Part shown: positions 43,718-52,223 of the stretch, piece by piece
Numbering within the stretch: the first letter of the stretch is position 1
Layout of the letters: each line of letters begins with the position of its first letter
NCBI RefSeq assembly: GCF_002374855.1
Contig: NZ_NWVC01000006.1
Coordinates: 124,001 to 188,000, forward strand
DNA length: 64,000 nucleotides
Reading direction: 5' to 3'
DNA from: Sphingomonas adhaesiva
GTDB lineage: Bacteria > Pseudomonadota > Alphaproteobacteria > Sphingomonadales > Sphingomonadaceae
Made by a program: the position numbers and the translations under genes
Notes under the pieces: generated by a model
Database searches by the model: none
Seen by the model: only the letters and a program-made list of their open reading frames with translations
Told to the model about the DNA's origin: nothing

Positions 43718-45777
43718 GCCGCCAACGCCGGCTGCGGGGTGTGGCCGCCGATGATCGCGACGACTTCGACGGCCTTGTCCTCGGGGACTTCGAAAAAGCT
43801 CATGACGGGCGTATCCGGAAGAACGGTGCGGACGAGTTTGCGGATCGCCAGGCGGATCGCGGGCTGGACGACCAGTGCGAACGGCTTGGCTTCCGCGATG
43901 AGCGGCTGGGCCGCGGCTTGCAGGGCGTCGACGATGCGGCGCCCCAGTTCGGGTTCGATGACCTGGCGGCCGGGATCGTTGCGCATCGCCTGGCCGAGCA
44001 GCTGTTCCAGCCCGCCCTCCAGCGTCATGACGCGCAGCGGCTCGCGCACGCCGGCCAGCCGCGCGATGATGAGCGGGCCGAGGTCGGGGCGGATCAGCTC
44101 GATGATCTCGCCCGCGTCCTGGCTGCGCTGCGCGGCGATCGCGATCGCGCCGGCGATGCGGCGGAATTCCTTGAGCGGGATGCCCTCGGCCAGAAGGCCG
44201 CGCAGCACGCCGGTCAGCGTGGTCAGCGGCAGCGCGGCGAGGCTGCCGGCCAGCTGCGGCGCGCGCTCCTTCAGCCCGTCGAGCAGCGACTGGACCTCGT
44301 CGGCGCCCAGCAGGTCGGCCGAATGCGCGCCCAGCGCATGGTTGAGATGGGTGGCGATGACGGTGCCCGAATCGACCACCAGATAGCCCTGGCCGGTCGC
44401 GACATCGGCGTCGCCGGGGGAAATCCACGTCGCGTCCAGCCCGAAGGTCGGATCCTTGGCCTTCTTGCCGATCAGCTCGCCGAAGCCCTGGCCGGTGTCG
44501 AGCGCCAGCATCTCGTCGGGCGACACCTGGTCCTCGCCGATGCACACCCCGCCCAGCATCAGGCGGTAGGTGTAGGGCGGCAGGTTGATGTCGTCGCGCA
44601 CGCGCACCGACGGCACCACGAAGCCCAGTTCCTTCGACAGCTGGCGGCGCACGCCGGTCAGCCGCGCCATCAGCGGCGCGCCGCGGCGTTCGTCGACCAG
44701 CGGGACCAGGCCGTAGCCCACGTCGAGGTTGACCATCATCGCCTCGGTCACCTCGTCCCAGCCGATCTTCGACGGATCGGGCGCCTCGACCGGGGCGGCC
44801 GGCTCGACGATCCTGGGGCGCCTGGCGATCTGGTTGAGCTTCCACGCGGCGAAGCCGGCGGTGGCGGCCATCGGCAGGATCACCAGATGCGGCATCCCCG
44901 GCAGCACGCCCAGCAGCGTCAGGATCGCCGCGACGGGCGTCCACGTGCGCGCCGACCCGAACTGGCTGCCGATCTGCCCGGCCAGATCCTTTTCGGACTT
45001 CACGCGGGTGACGATGGCGGCGGCGGCGATCGACAGCAGCAGCGCGGGCACCTGCGCGACCAGCGCGTCGCCGATCGCCAGCATCGTATAGGTCTGCGCC
45101 GCCTTGCCCACCGCCATGCCGTGGCTGACCGGGCCCAGGATCAGCCCGCCGACGATATTGGCGGCCAGGATCAGCAGCCCGGCGACCGCATCGCCCTTCA
45201 CGAACTTGGACGAACCGTCCATCGAGCCGTAGAATTCGGCCTCGGTCGCCACGTCGATGCGGCGCTGCTTGGCCTCGTCCGGGGTGATGAGGCCGGCGTT
45301 GAGATCGGCGTCGATCGCCATCTGCTTGCCGGGCAGTGCGTCGAGCGTGAAGCGCGCCGACACTTCGGACACGCGGCCCGCGCCCTTGGTCACCACGATC
45401 AGGTTGATGATGACGATGATCGCGAACACGAACAGGCCGACGACATAGTCGCCGCCGATCACGAACGATCCGAACGCCTCGATCACATGCCCCGCCGCCG
45501 CCGACCCGGTGTGGCCGTGCACCAGCACGACGCGCGTCGAGGCGACGTTGAGGCCGAGCCGGAACAGCGTGGCGAACAGCAGCACCGTCGGGAAGGCGGA
45601 GAAATCGAGCGGGCGTTCCGCGTTCAGCGCCACCATCAGCACCGCGAGGCTGATCGTGATGTTCATGATGAAGAACAGGTCGAGCAGCGCCGCCGGGATC
45701 GGCACCACCATCAGCACGACCAGCAGCAGGATCGCGGCGGGCAGCGCGGCCTGGCGCGCGTTGTGGAGCAGCTTCAC
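43714..45777 (-). CDS. flhA: Flagellar export gate protein FlhA
   Basis: The 687-aa protein has about eight membrane helices in its first half, with the family signatures ITISLAVLMVALNAERPLDFSAFPTVLLFATLFRLGLNVASTR and GDAVAGLLILAANIVGG, and a large cytoplasmic domain (ATLPP-type docking platform) in the second half. It forms the nonameric entry ring of the export apparatus. It is four bases behind the transglycosylase gene and coupled to fliA. Confidence 0.95.
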   Translation of the reverse strand: MKLLHNARQAALPAAILLLVVLMVVPIPAALLDLFFIMNITISLAVLMVALNAERPLDFSAFPTVLLFATLFRLGLNVASTRVVLVHGHTGSAAAGHVIEAFGSFVIGGDYVVGLFVFAIIVIINLIVVTKGAGRVSEVSARFTLDALPGKQMAIDADLNAGLITPDEAKQRRIDVATEAEFYGSMDGSSKFVKGDAVAGLLILAANIVGGLILGPVSHGMAVGKAAQTYTMLAIGDALVAQVPALLLSIAAAAIVTRVKSEKDLAGQIGSQFGSARTWTPVAAILTLLGVLPGMPHLVILPMAATAGFAAWKLNQIARRPRIVEPAAPVEAPDPSKIGWDEVTEAMMVNLDVGYGLVPLVDERRGAPLMARLTGVRRQLSKELGFVVPSVRVRDDINLPPYTYRLMLGGVCIGEDQVSPDEMLALDTGQGFGELIGKKAKDPTFGLDATWISPGDADVATGQGYLVVDSGTVIATHLNHALGAHSADLLGADEVQSLLDGLKERAPQLAGSLAALPLTTLTGVLRGLLAEGIPLKEFRRIAGAIAIAAQRSQDAGEIIELIRPDLGPLIIARLAGVREPLRVMTLEGGLEQLLGQAMRNDPGRQVIEPELGRRIVDALQAAAQPLIAEAKPFALVVQPAIRLAIRKLVRTVLPDTPVMSFFEVPEDKAVEVVAIIGGHTPQPALAA

Positions 45778-45781
45778 CGGG

Positions 45782-46660
45782 TCAGCCCCCCATGCTCGCC
45801 AGCATCATGTACGCCAGCCGCGCATGATCGGGGGAGGGGCGCAACATGCTGTTGTTGGCCGCGGCGGCCGACTGGCCGGCGACCGACCGAATCCGGCCGA
45901 GCGTGGAATTGGCCCAGGCAAGCGCGTCGTTGGCGCTTTCGTTCGCCCCGGTCACCACGGTGGCATCGTCGCCGATCGCCAGCGCCTGTGCCGCGAACTG
46001 CATCGCGGTGGCGGCGGCGCTGCCGGTGCCGCCGCCCGCCGACGTCGCGCCCGCGCCCAGCTTGTCGGCGAACCGCTGGTAGACTTCCGACAGCGAACGG
46101 GCCGAGCCGTCGCGTTCGAAGAAGACGTGGCGGTTCGCGCGCGCGGCGGCGGGGAACAGCGACGCGGCGCTGCGATCGGGATTGCCCTTCATCGCGGACA
46201 GGAAGGTGCGCGCACCCCCCAGCCCCAGGAAATGCGCCATGTACAGATCGGTGCCGGTCGCGGCGCGGCCGGTCGCGGCCTCGATCCCGTCCTTGTTGTC
46301 GCCGGCATGTTCGGCGGCCATCAGCGAGGCGATCTCGGGATTGTTGCGCAGCCCCAGGATCGCGGCGCGATTGCCGCCGGTGACGGTGAAGCGGCCCGAT
46401 CCGGTCTGCTGGATGCTGTCCGCGGCCCAGCCCAGGCCGTGTTCGGCGCCGTGCTTCTTGACCACCGATAGCCAGCTCTGTTCGATGAACTGGTACAGCC
46501 CCGATGCGGAGGAGGTGCCCGCGCGCGCGGTGGCGTTCAGGCCGCTTTCCAGCTTCGCCTGGCCCAGCAGATAGTCGAAGTCGATGCCGGTGCGCTGGGC
46601 CGCCCGCTGGATCGCGGACGTCACGCGCTGGGTCGTCGGGGAAATCGCTGACACGGTCAT
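45782..46660 (-). CDS. Flagellar lytic transglycosylase (stand-alone FlgJ-muramidase substitute)
   Basis: The 292-aa protein has a SLT-like lysozyme fold with the catalytic glutamate in GQAKLESGLNATARAGTSSASGLYQFIEQSW and a long C-terminal Ala/Ser-rich tail. There is no signal peptide, as in FlgJ and SltF-like enzymes exported through the flagellar system or otherwise. Since the FlgJ of this cluster lacks the muramidase domain, this enzyme is the likely cutter of peptidoglycan for the rod. It heads the sigma-54-driven transglycosylase-flhA-fliA operon. The direct assignment is inferred from fold and context. Confidence 0.82.
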   Translation of the reverse strand: MTVSAISPTTQRVTSAIQRAAQRTGIDFDYLLGQAKLESGLNATARAGTSSASGLYQFIEQSWLSVVKKHGAEHGLGWAADSIQQTGSGRFTVTGGNRAAILGLRNNPEIASLMAAEHAGDNKDGIEAATGRAATGTDLYMAHFLGLGGARTFLSAMKGNPDRSAASLFPAAARANRHVFFERDGSARSLSEVYQRFADKLGAGATSAGGGTGSAAATAMQFAAQALAIGDDATVVTGANESANDALAWANSTLGRIRSVAGQSAAAANNSMLRPSPDHARLAYMMLASMGG

Positions 46661-46672
46661 ATGCCGTGTTCA

Positions 46673-46687
46673 GCAAGAGGCGTGCCA
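46673..46687 (-). promoter_or_regulatory. Sigma-54 promoter of the transglycosylase-flhA-fliA operon
   Basis: On the minus strand this reads TGGCACGCCTCTTGC, a complete match to TGGCACG-N4-TTGC. It stands 13 bases before the ATG at 46660, so the leader is very short. A weak copy of the CCGG-AAA dyad (CCGGAAAGAAGTTGCAG, 46763-46779, plus strand) lies about 100 bases upstream. Confidence 0.92.
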
Positions 46688-46716
46688 TTTCGCGGCGCGG
46701 GGCGCCGGCGGCGGCA

Positions 46717-47028
46717 TCAGGCGTAGGCGACGCTGCCGCGGCGATAGGCGTTGCCGCCCTGGCCGGAAAGAAGTTGCAGGCGGCGGCGGACATTTGCCGC
46801 CATCAGGTTGACGTAGATGCGGCAGGTGTCGTTCAGCCGGTCGGCTTCCTCCGCCAGCGCGCGCACTTCCGGCGAGGCCGGGCCGTCGCCGAGCGCGCGC
46901 AGCGTCTCGATCGCGGACAGCTTGTGCGCGGTGGCGCGTTCCAGGGCGTTGAGGTCGTTGGCCTTGAGCGCGGCGATCTCGGCGTGGAGGAGATCGATCA
47001 CGCGCACCAGCGCATCACGCCTGTTCAT
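46717..47028 (-). CDS. flgN: Flagellar chaperone FlgN-like protein
   Basis: The 103-aa helical protein starts MNRRDALVRVIDLLHAEIAALKANDLNALERATAHK. This is the FlgN-like pattern of a long N-terminal helix pair followed by LAEEADRLNDTCRIYVNLMAANVRRRLQLL. FlgN escorts the hook-filament junction proteins FlgK and FlgL. The assignment is supported by its place directly behind flgM, overlapping it by 14 bases and sharing its sigma-28 promoter. Confidence 0.78.
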   Translation of the reverse strand: MNRRDALVRVIDLLHAEIAALKANDLNALERATAHKLSAIETLRALGDGPASPEVRALAEEADRLNDTCRIYVNLMAANVRRRLQLLSGQGGNAYRRGSVAYA

Positions 47029-47311
47029 GCGACATCCAATCGTATTTCAGCGCGATCAGCTGGTCGGCGATCGTCGCGGGCGACAACGGGAAGGTGCCGT
47101 TGGCGATCGCGGACTTGATCGCCGCGACCCGTTCCGAATCGACCGGCGGCTTCGCGGCCATCGACCGGGCCAGCGTCTGCGGCGCCTGGACGCCGGGGGG
47201 CGCCGACGCTGGCGCGTCGGTCGTCACCGCCGGAGCCGCCGCGACGCGCGCGACGTTGGCGATCCGGAGATCTCCTGCCCTGATCGTGTTTGAACTTACC
47301 GATTCTACCAT
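47015..47311 (-). CDS. flgM: Anti-sigma-28 factor FlgM
   Basis: The 98-aa protein has a disordered N-terminal half and a C-terminal sigma-binding region (DSERVAAIKSAIANGTFPLSPATIADQLIALKYDW) that matches FlgM well. It holds FliA inactive until it is exported through the finished hook. I start at the ATG at 47311. The gene is preceded by a sigma-28 promoter, giving the known negative loop in which FliA makes more of its own inhibitor. Confidence 0.87.
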   Translation of the reverse strand: MVESVSSNTIRAGDLRIANVARVAAAPAVTTDAPASAPPGVQAPQTLARSMAAKPPVDSERVAAIKSAIANGTFPLSPATIADQLIALKYDWMSHEQA

Positions 47312-47344
47312 GTCCGCACCCATCCGGTTCCGCTGACACCGGCA

Positions 47345-47371
47345 GAAACGACCGTCGACGGGGCGACTTTA
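47345..47371 (-). promoter_or_regulatory. Sigma-28 (FliA) promoter of flgMN
   Basis: On the minus strand it reads TAAAGTCG, an 11-base spacer and GTCGTTTC, the same form as at the flagellin genes. A TATAAAAAAGTG stretch just upstream could act as an UP-type or second promoter. Confidence 0.82.
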
Positions 47372-47402
47372 GCACTTTTTTATATCCGCCATTCCGGCGC
47401 GA

Positions 47403-47918
47403 TCATTCCGGCCATCCCGGCAGGGTCGCGCGGCCCGCCGCGACGGCCACCGCCTGCACCGGGCGCGGCGTGTCGTCGACCTTCACCATCAGCCGTGCGC
47501 CGGGCGCGGCATCGCCCATCGCGACGCCGTCGCGGGTGATCGAAAAGCCGTCCGAACCGGCCTCGATCGTCACCGGGTCGCCGCGCCGGATGACCGGGGC
47601 GGCGGGAACGGCGGCGGTGGGTTGCAGCGCCGGGGCGGCGGCGGGCGCGGCGCGCGGCGGGGCGAGTACGGGGACGAAGATCCGCCAGCTGGGACCGGCG
47701 CAGGCGACGACCACCGCGTCATGCGCATCGGTGCGCCACGACATCGCCACCATCGGGCAGGTCGCCAGCCGCAACCGCGGGTCGACCGGCGCGCGCGCGC
47801 CGCCCAGCGCGCCGATCGGCTGCGCGGTGAAGGCGGCGACCGCGCGGTCGAGCGCGGCGGTATCCTGGAAACCGGGCGCCGCGGCGGCGGCGGCGGAGAG
47901 GAGGAGCGGCAGGATCAT
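47403..47918 (-). CDS. flgA: Flagellar P-ring assembly chaperone FlgA
   Basis: The 171-aa periplasmic protein has a short signal peptide (ILPLLLSAAAAAAPG) and a SAF/FlgA C-terminal domain (VIRRGDPVTIEAGSDGFSITRDGVAMGDAAPGARLMVKV). The two cysteines CPM...CAG fit the N-terminal part of FlgA. It helps FlgI form the P-ring. The gene overlaps the end of the small MotB-like gene by 4 bases and is last in that transcript. Confidence 0.88.
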   Translation of the reverse strand: MILPLLLSAAAAAAPGFQDTAALDRAVAAFTAQPIGALGGARAPVDPRLRLATCPMVAMSWRTDAHDAVVVACAGPSWRIFVPVLAPPRAAPAAAPALQPTAAVPAAPVIRRGDPVTIEAGSDGFSITRDGVAMGDAAPGARLMVKVDDTPRPVQAVAVAAGRATLPGWPE

Positions 47919-48451
47919 GGACGTTTCCCCTGGGAAGCGACGGACGGATCGCCCGCGAAGGCGAGCGTGACGATGACCGCGCGGCGTCCGGGGCGCAGCG
48001 CGGTGGTGATATCGATGCGCGCGTCGGGCACCCCGGCGCGCGAGAGGGCGGCGACCGTGGCGCGCGCGCGATCGGCGGCGAGCACCGCGGCGCTGCCGCT
48101 GGCCGGGTCGACGTCGCCATGGCCGGGCGCGTTGTCGGCGACGCCGGTGACGGTCAGCCGCACGCGCGGGTCGCGCAGTTCGGCCGCGGCCCAGGCGGCG
48201 AGCGCGGCGGGATCGCGCGGCAGGTCGGCGCTGCCCGGCGCGAAGCCGTCAATGGCGTTGCCGGCGACCGGCATCGCCGCGGCGGTCACCCCGAAGCCCG
48301 CGGCCAGCCCCTCGGCCAGGCGCTTCGGATCGAGATCGCGATCGGCCTGGAGCAGGACGAAGAAGCCGACCAGCAGCAGCGACAGGTCGGCGAGCGTCAC
48401 CAGCCACAGCGGGCGGGCGGGGGCGGGCAACGGCAGGTCGTCGGCGGTCAT
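47915..48451 (-). CDS. Short MotB-like stator protein
   Basis: The 178-aa protein begins with one membrane helix that carries the proton-path aspartate (WLVTLADLSLLLVGFFVLLQ, Asp22), as in MotB/PomB. A shortened OmpA-like peptidoglycan-binding domain follows (LRDPRVRLTVTGVADNAPG, AADRARATVAALSRAGVPDARI). It is far shorter than the canonical MotB at 59241 (298 aa). It is coupled to the MotA-like gene (4-base overlap) and to flgA. It may be a second stator set with different torque or ion use, or an assembly factor. Confidence 0.72.
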   Translation of the reverse strand: MTADDLPLPAPARPLWLVTLADLSLLLVGFFVLLQADRDLDPKRLAEGLAAGFGVTAAAMPVAGNAIDGFAPGSADLPRDPAALAAWAAAELRDPRVRLTVTGVADNAPGHGDVDPASGSAAVLAADRARATVAALSRAGVPDARIDITTALRPGRRAVIVTLAFAGDPSVASQGKRP

Positions 48452-49128
48452 GCCGCATCCTCCGGCGCGGTGGCGGCGTCGCGCTGCGGCACGAACGACA
48501 CCGGGCGCGGCGCCTCGCGTTCGGCGAGCGCGGCGAGCGGCGCGGCCAGCCGCAACCGCTCCAGCGCCTCGGTCCGCGCGGCGGTGCGCAGGCGCGTCGC
48601 GATCGGCTGTGCGACCAGGTTGGCGAGCAGCGCGCCATATAAGGTGGCCAGCAGCGCGATCGCCATCGCGCCGCCGATCGCGGCGGGATTGGTCATCTGG
48701 GTGAACATCGCGACCAGCCCGACCAGCGTGCCGACCATCCCCATCGCCGGCGCCGCCTCCGCCGCGCCGGCCCACACGTCGGCGGCAATGCGGTGGCGTT
48801 CGACGCGCGCGCGCTGCGCGGTGTCGAGCGCGTCGAGCAGCGCGGGCACCGGCGTCCCGTCGACCACCGCGGCGATGCCCAGCGCGACGTCGGGGTCGGC
48901 GACGACGGTGCGGTCCAGCGCCATCGCGCCGTGGCGGCGCGCGATCCGCGACAGCGCGGCGATCTGTTCGACCAGCGGGGCGGCATCGAACCGGCGGCGC
49001 ACCAGCACGCGCAGCGCCGACAGCGCGCGCGCGACATCGGCCAGCGGGGTGCGCAGCAGCGTCGCCAGCACGGTGCCGCCGCCGACGATGGCGAGCGCGG
49101 CGGGATCGAGGAAGGTGCCGGGTGTCAT
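48448..49128 (-). CDS. Short MotA-like stator protein, first helix missing
   Basis: The 226-aa protein matches the PomA/MotA proton-channel family from its second helix on (FLDPAALAIVGGGTVLATLLR). It keeps the two pore helices around APAMGMVGTLVGLVAMFTQM and AIALLATLYGALLANLVAQPIA, and the charged cytoplasmic loop between. The usual first membrane helix is absent, and no in-frame start exists upstream to supply it. The second, full-size MotA lies at 58372. This one forms an operon with the short MotB-like gene and flgA. Confidence 0.7.
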   Translation of the reverse strand: MTPGTFLDPAALAIVGGGTVLATLLRTPLADVARALSALRVLVRRRFDAAPLVEQIAALSRIARRHGAMALDRTVVADPDVALGIAAVVDGTPVPALLDALDTAQRARVERHRIAADVWAGAAEAAPAMGMVGTLVGLVAMFTQMTNPAAIGGAMAIALLATLYGALLANLVAQPIATRLRTAARTEALERLRLAAPLAALAEREAPRPVSFVPQRDAATAPEDAA

Positions 49129-49211
49129 GCGCGATGTCTTTGCAATCCGCGGGCCAACCGGCGCGCACATGGGCGGCCCCCACAGACGGCCGCCGCGACG
49201 GCGCGCAGGCG

Positions 49212-49247
49212 GCAAGATCGTTGCCGGCAACCGGCAAACGCTTGCCG
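49212..49247. promoter_or_regulatory. Dyad cluster and possible sigma-54 site between flgA operon and flgB operon
   Basis: Three inverted repeats follow each other: GGCAA-GATCG-TTGCC (49211-49225), TTGCCGGCAA (49221-49230) and CGGCAA-ACGC-TTGCCG (49232-49247). The last matches the dyads near fliC1. Read on the minus strand, 49212-49226 is CGGCAACGATCTTGC, with GG and GC 10 bases apart, so it could also be the sigma-54 promoter of the short stator-flgA operon. Which reading is right cannot be decided from sequence alone. Confidence 0.45.
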
Positions 49248-49300
49248 CCGCCGCTGCCGTGCGGCGCCCCGGCGGCGATTCGCACCCGTGGCGCGGCATT

Positions 49301-49315
49301 TGGCACGCCCCTTGC
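49301..49315 (+). promoter_or_regulatory. Sigma-54 promoter of the flgB operon
   Basis: TGGCACGCCCCTTGC matches TGGCACG-N4-TTGC at all fixed positions and is followed by TGAT. The transcript would begin about 33 bases before the flgB start codon. The dyad at 49231-49247 lies about 80-90 bases upstream of the expected start, a normal distance for an enhancer-bound activator. Confidence 0.93.
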
Positions 49316-49359
49316 TGATACCTCGGCGAGCACCTGTTCGTGCGAAGGAGGATCGGCCC

Positions 49360-49701
49360 ATGGCTGACGGATTGTTCGGAATTCATGGCAGTGCGCTGGA
49401 GGTGCGTTCCCAGCGCATGGGCGTGCTGGCGTCGAATATCGCCAATGCGTCCACCCCCGGTTTCAAGGCGCGTGACCTGGACTTCCGCACCGCGCTGGGC
49501 GCGGTGGAGGCGGGCAATGCGAACGGGATCGACGGCGCGGTGCGCTATCGCGTGCCGACCACCCCGTCGATGGACGGCAACACGGTGGAACTGTCCACCG
49601 AACAGACCGCCTTCGCCGAAAACGCCGTCCAGTATCAGACGACGCTGTCGTTCCTGAACGGGCGGATCGGCCAGATCACCCGCGCGCTGAAGGGGGAATA
49701 A
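49360..49701 (+). CDS. flgB: Flagellar proximal rod protein FlgB
   Basis: The 113-aa rod protein has the conserved N-terminal RMGVLASNIANASTPGFKARDLDF stretch and the C-terminal SFLNGRIGQITRALKG helix. AGGAGG stands 9 bases before the ATG. It is the first gene of the long flgB-to-flgL hook and rod operon. Confidence 0.95.
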   Translation: MADGLFGIHGSALEVRSQRMGVLASNIANASTPGFKARDLDFRTALGAVEAGNANGIDGAVRYRVPTTPSMDGNTVELSTEQTAFAENAVQYQTTLSFLNGRIGQITRALKGE

Positions 49702-49704
49702 GCG

Positions 49705-50118
49705 ATGCCGACCGGCTCTCCGCTCACCATCTTCCAGGTCGCGGGCCGCGCGATGTCGGCGCAGCTGACGCGCATGAACACGACCGCGTCGAACCTGGCC
49801 AATGCCGGCAACGTCGCGACCACCGCGGACGGCGCGTACAAGACGATGAAGCCGGTGTTCCGCACCAGCTTCGACGCGGCCAGCGGCATGTCGACCGTCG
49901 ACGTGCAGCAGATCGTCACCGCCGGCGAGGCGCCGACCAAGCGGTACGACCCGGCCAATCCGCTGGCCGACAAGGACGGCAACGTTTTCGACGCGGCGGT
50001 CGATGAATCGCGCGAGCTGGTCGACATGATGGAGACCGCGCGCAGCTACCAGAACAACGTCGAGGTGATGGATACGGCCAAGAAGCTGATCCTCGACACC
50101 ATCAAGATGGGTCGCTGA
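49705..50118 (+). CDS. flgC: Flagellar proximal rod protein FlgC
   Basis: This 137-aa protein has the FlgC pattern: AGRAMSAQLTRMNTTASNLANAGN, the central KPVF...VDVQQIV region and the C-terminal VDMMETARSYQNNVEVMDTAKKLILDTIKMG. It forms the proximal rod with FlgB and FlgF. It lies 3 bases behind flgB. Confidence 0.95.
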   Translation: MPTGSPLTIFQVAGRAMSAQLTRMNTTASNLANAGNVATTADGAYKTMKPVFRTSFDAASGMSTVDVQQIVTAGEAPTKRYDPANPLADKDGNVFDAAVDESRELVDMMETARSYQNNVEVMDTAKKLILDTIKMGR

Positions 50119-50120
50119 CC

Positions 50121-50852
50121 ATGGCAAGCAATTCGCTCAACCTCACCGCCCCGTCGGCCGCCGACGCCAGCAAGAGCGCCTATGACGCGGCGCTGTCGGC
50201 GTCGGGGATCAAGCGCACCGGCGCGCAGGCGAACACCGCCGCCAAGGGCAGCAAGACCACGCTGGGGCAGGAGGACTTCATCGCGCTGATGACCGCGCAG
50301 CTGAAGAACCAGGATCCGTTCAAGCCGGTCGACAATACCGAGATGGTCGCCCAGATGGCGCAGTTCAGCAGCGTGGCGGGCATCAGCGACATGAACAAGT
50401 CGCTGGCCGCCATCTCCGCGCGGCTGGGCGCGACCAGCACCGCCGATGCGATGTCGTTCGTCGGCCGCAACGTCCTGACCGAGGGCAAGACCGCCTATGA
50501 GCGCAGCACCGGCGGGCTGGCCGGCGCGGTCGAGCTGGGCGGCGCGGCCAGCGACGTCAACGTCGCGATCGCCGACAAGGACGGCAAGATCGTCAAGAAC
50601 CTCCAGCTGGGCGAACAGCCGCAGGGCACCGCCACCTTCGACTGGAACGGCAAGGACGACGCCGGCAACACCGTCGAGAACGGCCCCTATACGATCACCG
50701 TCGAGGCGGCGAACAAGTCCGCGATCGTCGCCGCCACGCCGCTGGTGTGGGCGCCGGTCCAGTCGGCCACGCTGGTACCCGGCGGCGAGCCGGTGCTGAA
50801 CGTCGCCGGCCTGGGCGAGGTGAAGCCCGCGGCGGTCCGCAAGGTCGCCTGA
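50121..50852 (+). CDS. flgD: Flagellar hook assembly scaffold FlgD
   Basis: The 243-aa hook cap protein has the signature QEDFIALMTAQLKNQDPFKPVDNTEMVAQMAQFSSVAGI near its N-terminus and the tandem Ig-like (FLG-Ig) domain GTATFDWNGKDDAGNTVENGPYTI behind it. It caps the growing hook and is discarded afterwards. Confidence 0.95.
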   Translation: MASNSLNLTAPSAADASKSAYDAALSASGIKRTGAQANTAAKGSKTTLGQEDFIALMTAQLKNQDPFKPVDNTEMVAQMAQFSSVAGISDMNKSLAAISARLGATSTADAMSFVGRNVLTEGKTAYERSTGGLAGAVELGGAASDVNVAIADKDGKIVKNLQLGEQPQGTATFDWNGKDDAGNTVENGPYTITVEAANKSAIVAATPLVWAPVQSATLVPGGEPVLNVAGLGEVKPAAVRKVA

Positions 50853-50903
50853 CACCCCATCCACCCACCCGCAATCACGTCGTTACCGCGAGGAGCTTAA
50901 ACC

Positions 50904-52196
50904 ATGTCCTTCTTCACCGCGCTTTCCGGCCTGCAGGCGATGCAGACCGACATGGCCACGATCAGCCACAACCTGGCCAACGTGTCCACCACCGGCTTCA
51001 AGAAGAGCCGCACCCAGTTCGCCGACGTGATCGCGTCGAACGTGTCGACCGATCCGCGCAAGATGGTCGGCTCGGGCGTCATGGTGAAGGGCACCGTGCA
51101 GCAGTTCAAGGACGGCCCGCTCAACGGCACCACCAACGCGCTCGACATGGCGATCGTCGGCGAAGGCTTCTTCGTGGTGAAGTCGACCGGCCTGTCGGAC
51201 CAGATCAACTATACCCGTACCGGCAGCTTCTCGGTCGACGACGACCGCAACGTGGTCGATTCGCAGGGCAGCTTCCTGATGGTCTATCCGGTCGACAACG
51301 ACGGCAACGTCACCGCCACCGGGCAGAAGGGGCTGACCAACCTGCAGATCCAGCAGACCAGCGGCACCCCGCAGGCGACGTCGAACGTCGCCACCTCGGT
51401 CCAGCTGACGTCGACCTCGTCGCTGAAGGACGCGACCAAGTTCGACCGGACCGACACCACCACCTACAACAACTCGGTCGCCAGCCGCATCTACGACGCG
51501 AACGGCAATCCGATGACGATGACCAACTATTACGTCCGTACCGCGATGGGCGATCCCGCCGCGTCGCCGCCGACGACGGGCACGTGGAAGGTGTTCACCT
51601 ATGTCGGCGACGCGCCGATGCGGCGCACCGGCGACACCGGCACCCCGCCGCCGCCGGTCGAGCTGAAGTTCGGCAACACCGGCGCGCTGATCACGCCGAC
51701 GACGGGGACGCTGGCGTTCGATCCGTTCATCCCGGCATCGGGCGCGGCGCAGCAGCAGATCACGCTGAGCCTGGCCGGTTCGACCCAGCTGTCGAGCGCG
51801 TCGGCGGTCAATTCACGCAGCCAGGACGGCGTCGCGGTCGGCCAGCTGGCCGGCGTGACGGTCGACGATTCGGGGCTGATCAAGGCCAGCTTCTCGAACG
51901 GCGACATCGTGCCGCTGGGCAAGGTGGCGATGGCCAAGTTCTCCGCCCCCACCGGGCTGCGCCAGGTCGGCGGCGGCTATTGGCAGGCGACGGGTATCTC
52001 GGGCGCGGCGAACCTGGGTTCGGCGGCGACCGACGGCTACGGCAACCTGAAGTCGGGCCAGGTCGAAGGATCGAACGTCGACATCACCGAGGAACTGGTC
52101 AACCTGATCGCCGCGCAGCGCAACTTCCAGGCGAACGCCAAGGCGCTGGATACCGCGACGCAGGTGTCGCAGGCCATCCTCAACATCCGGTCGTAA
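50904..52196 (+). CDS. flgE: Flagellar hook protein FlgE
   Basis: The 430-aa protein makes the curved hook. It starts with ALSGLQAMQTDMATISHNLANVSTTGFKKSRTQFADV and ends with the family's SNVDITEELVNLIAAQRNFQANAKALDTATQVSQAILNIR. The middle is variable, and its length is typical. GAGGAG precedes the ATG, and a 51-base gap separates it from flgD. Confidence 0.95.
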   Translation: MSFFTALSGLQAMQTDMATISHNLANVSTTGFKKSRTQFADVIASNVSTDPRKMVGSGVMVKGTVQQFKDGPLNGTTNALDMAIVGEGFFVVKSTGLSDQINYTRTGSFSVDDDRNVVDSQGSFLMVYPVDNDGNVTATGQKGLTNLQIQQTSGTPQATSNVATSVQLTSTSSLKDATKFDRTDTTTYNNSVASRIYDANGNPMTMTNYYVRTAMGDPAASPPTTGTWKVFTYVGDAPMRRTGDTGTPPPPVELKFGNTGALITPTTGTLAFDPFIPASGAAQQQITLSLAGSTQLSSASAVNSRSQDGVAVGQLAGVTVDDSGLIKASFSNGDIVPLGKVAMAKFSAPTGLRQVGGGYWQATGISGAANLGSAATDGYGNLKSGQVEGSNVDITEELVNLIAAQRNFQANAKALDTATQVSQAILNIRS

Positions 52197-52223
52197 GCGA
52201 CAGGCGGGGGCGGGAGCCGGTAG

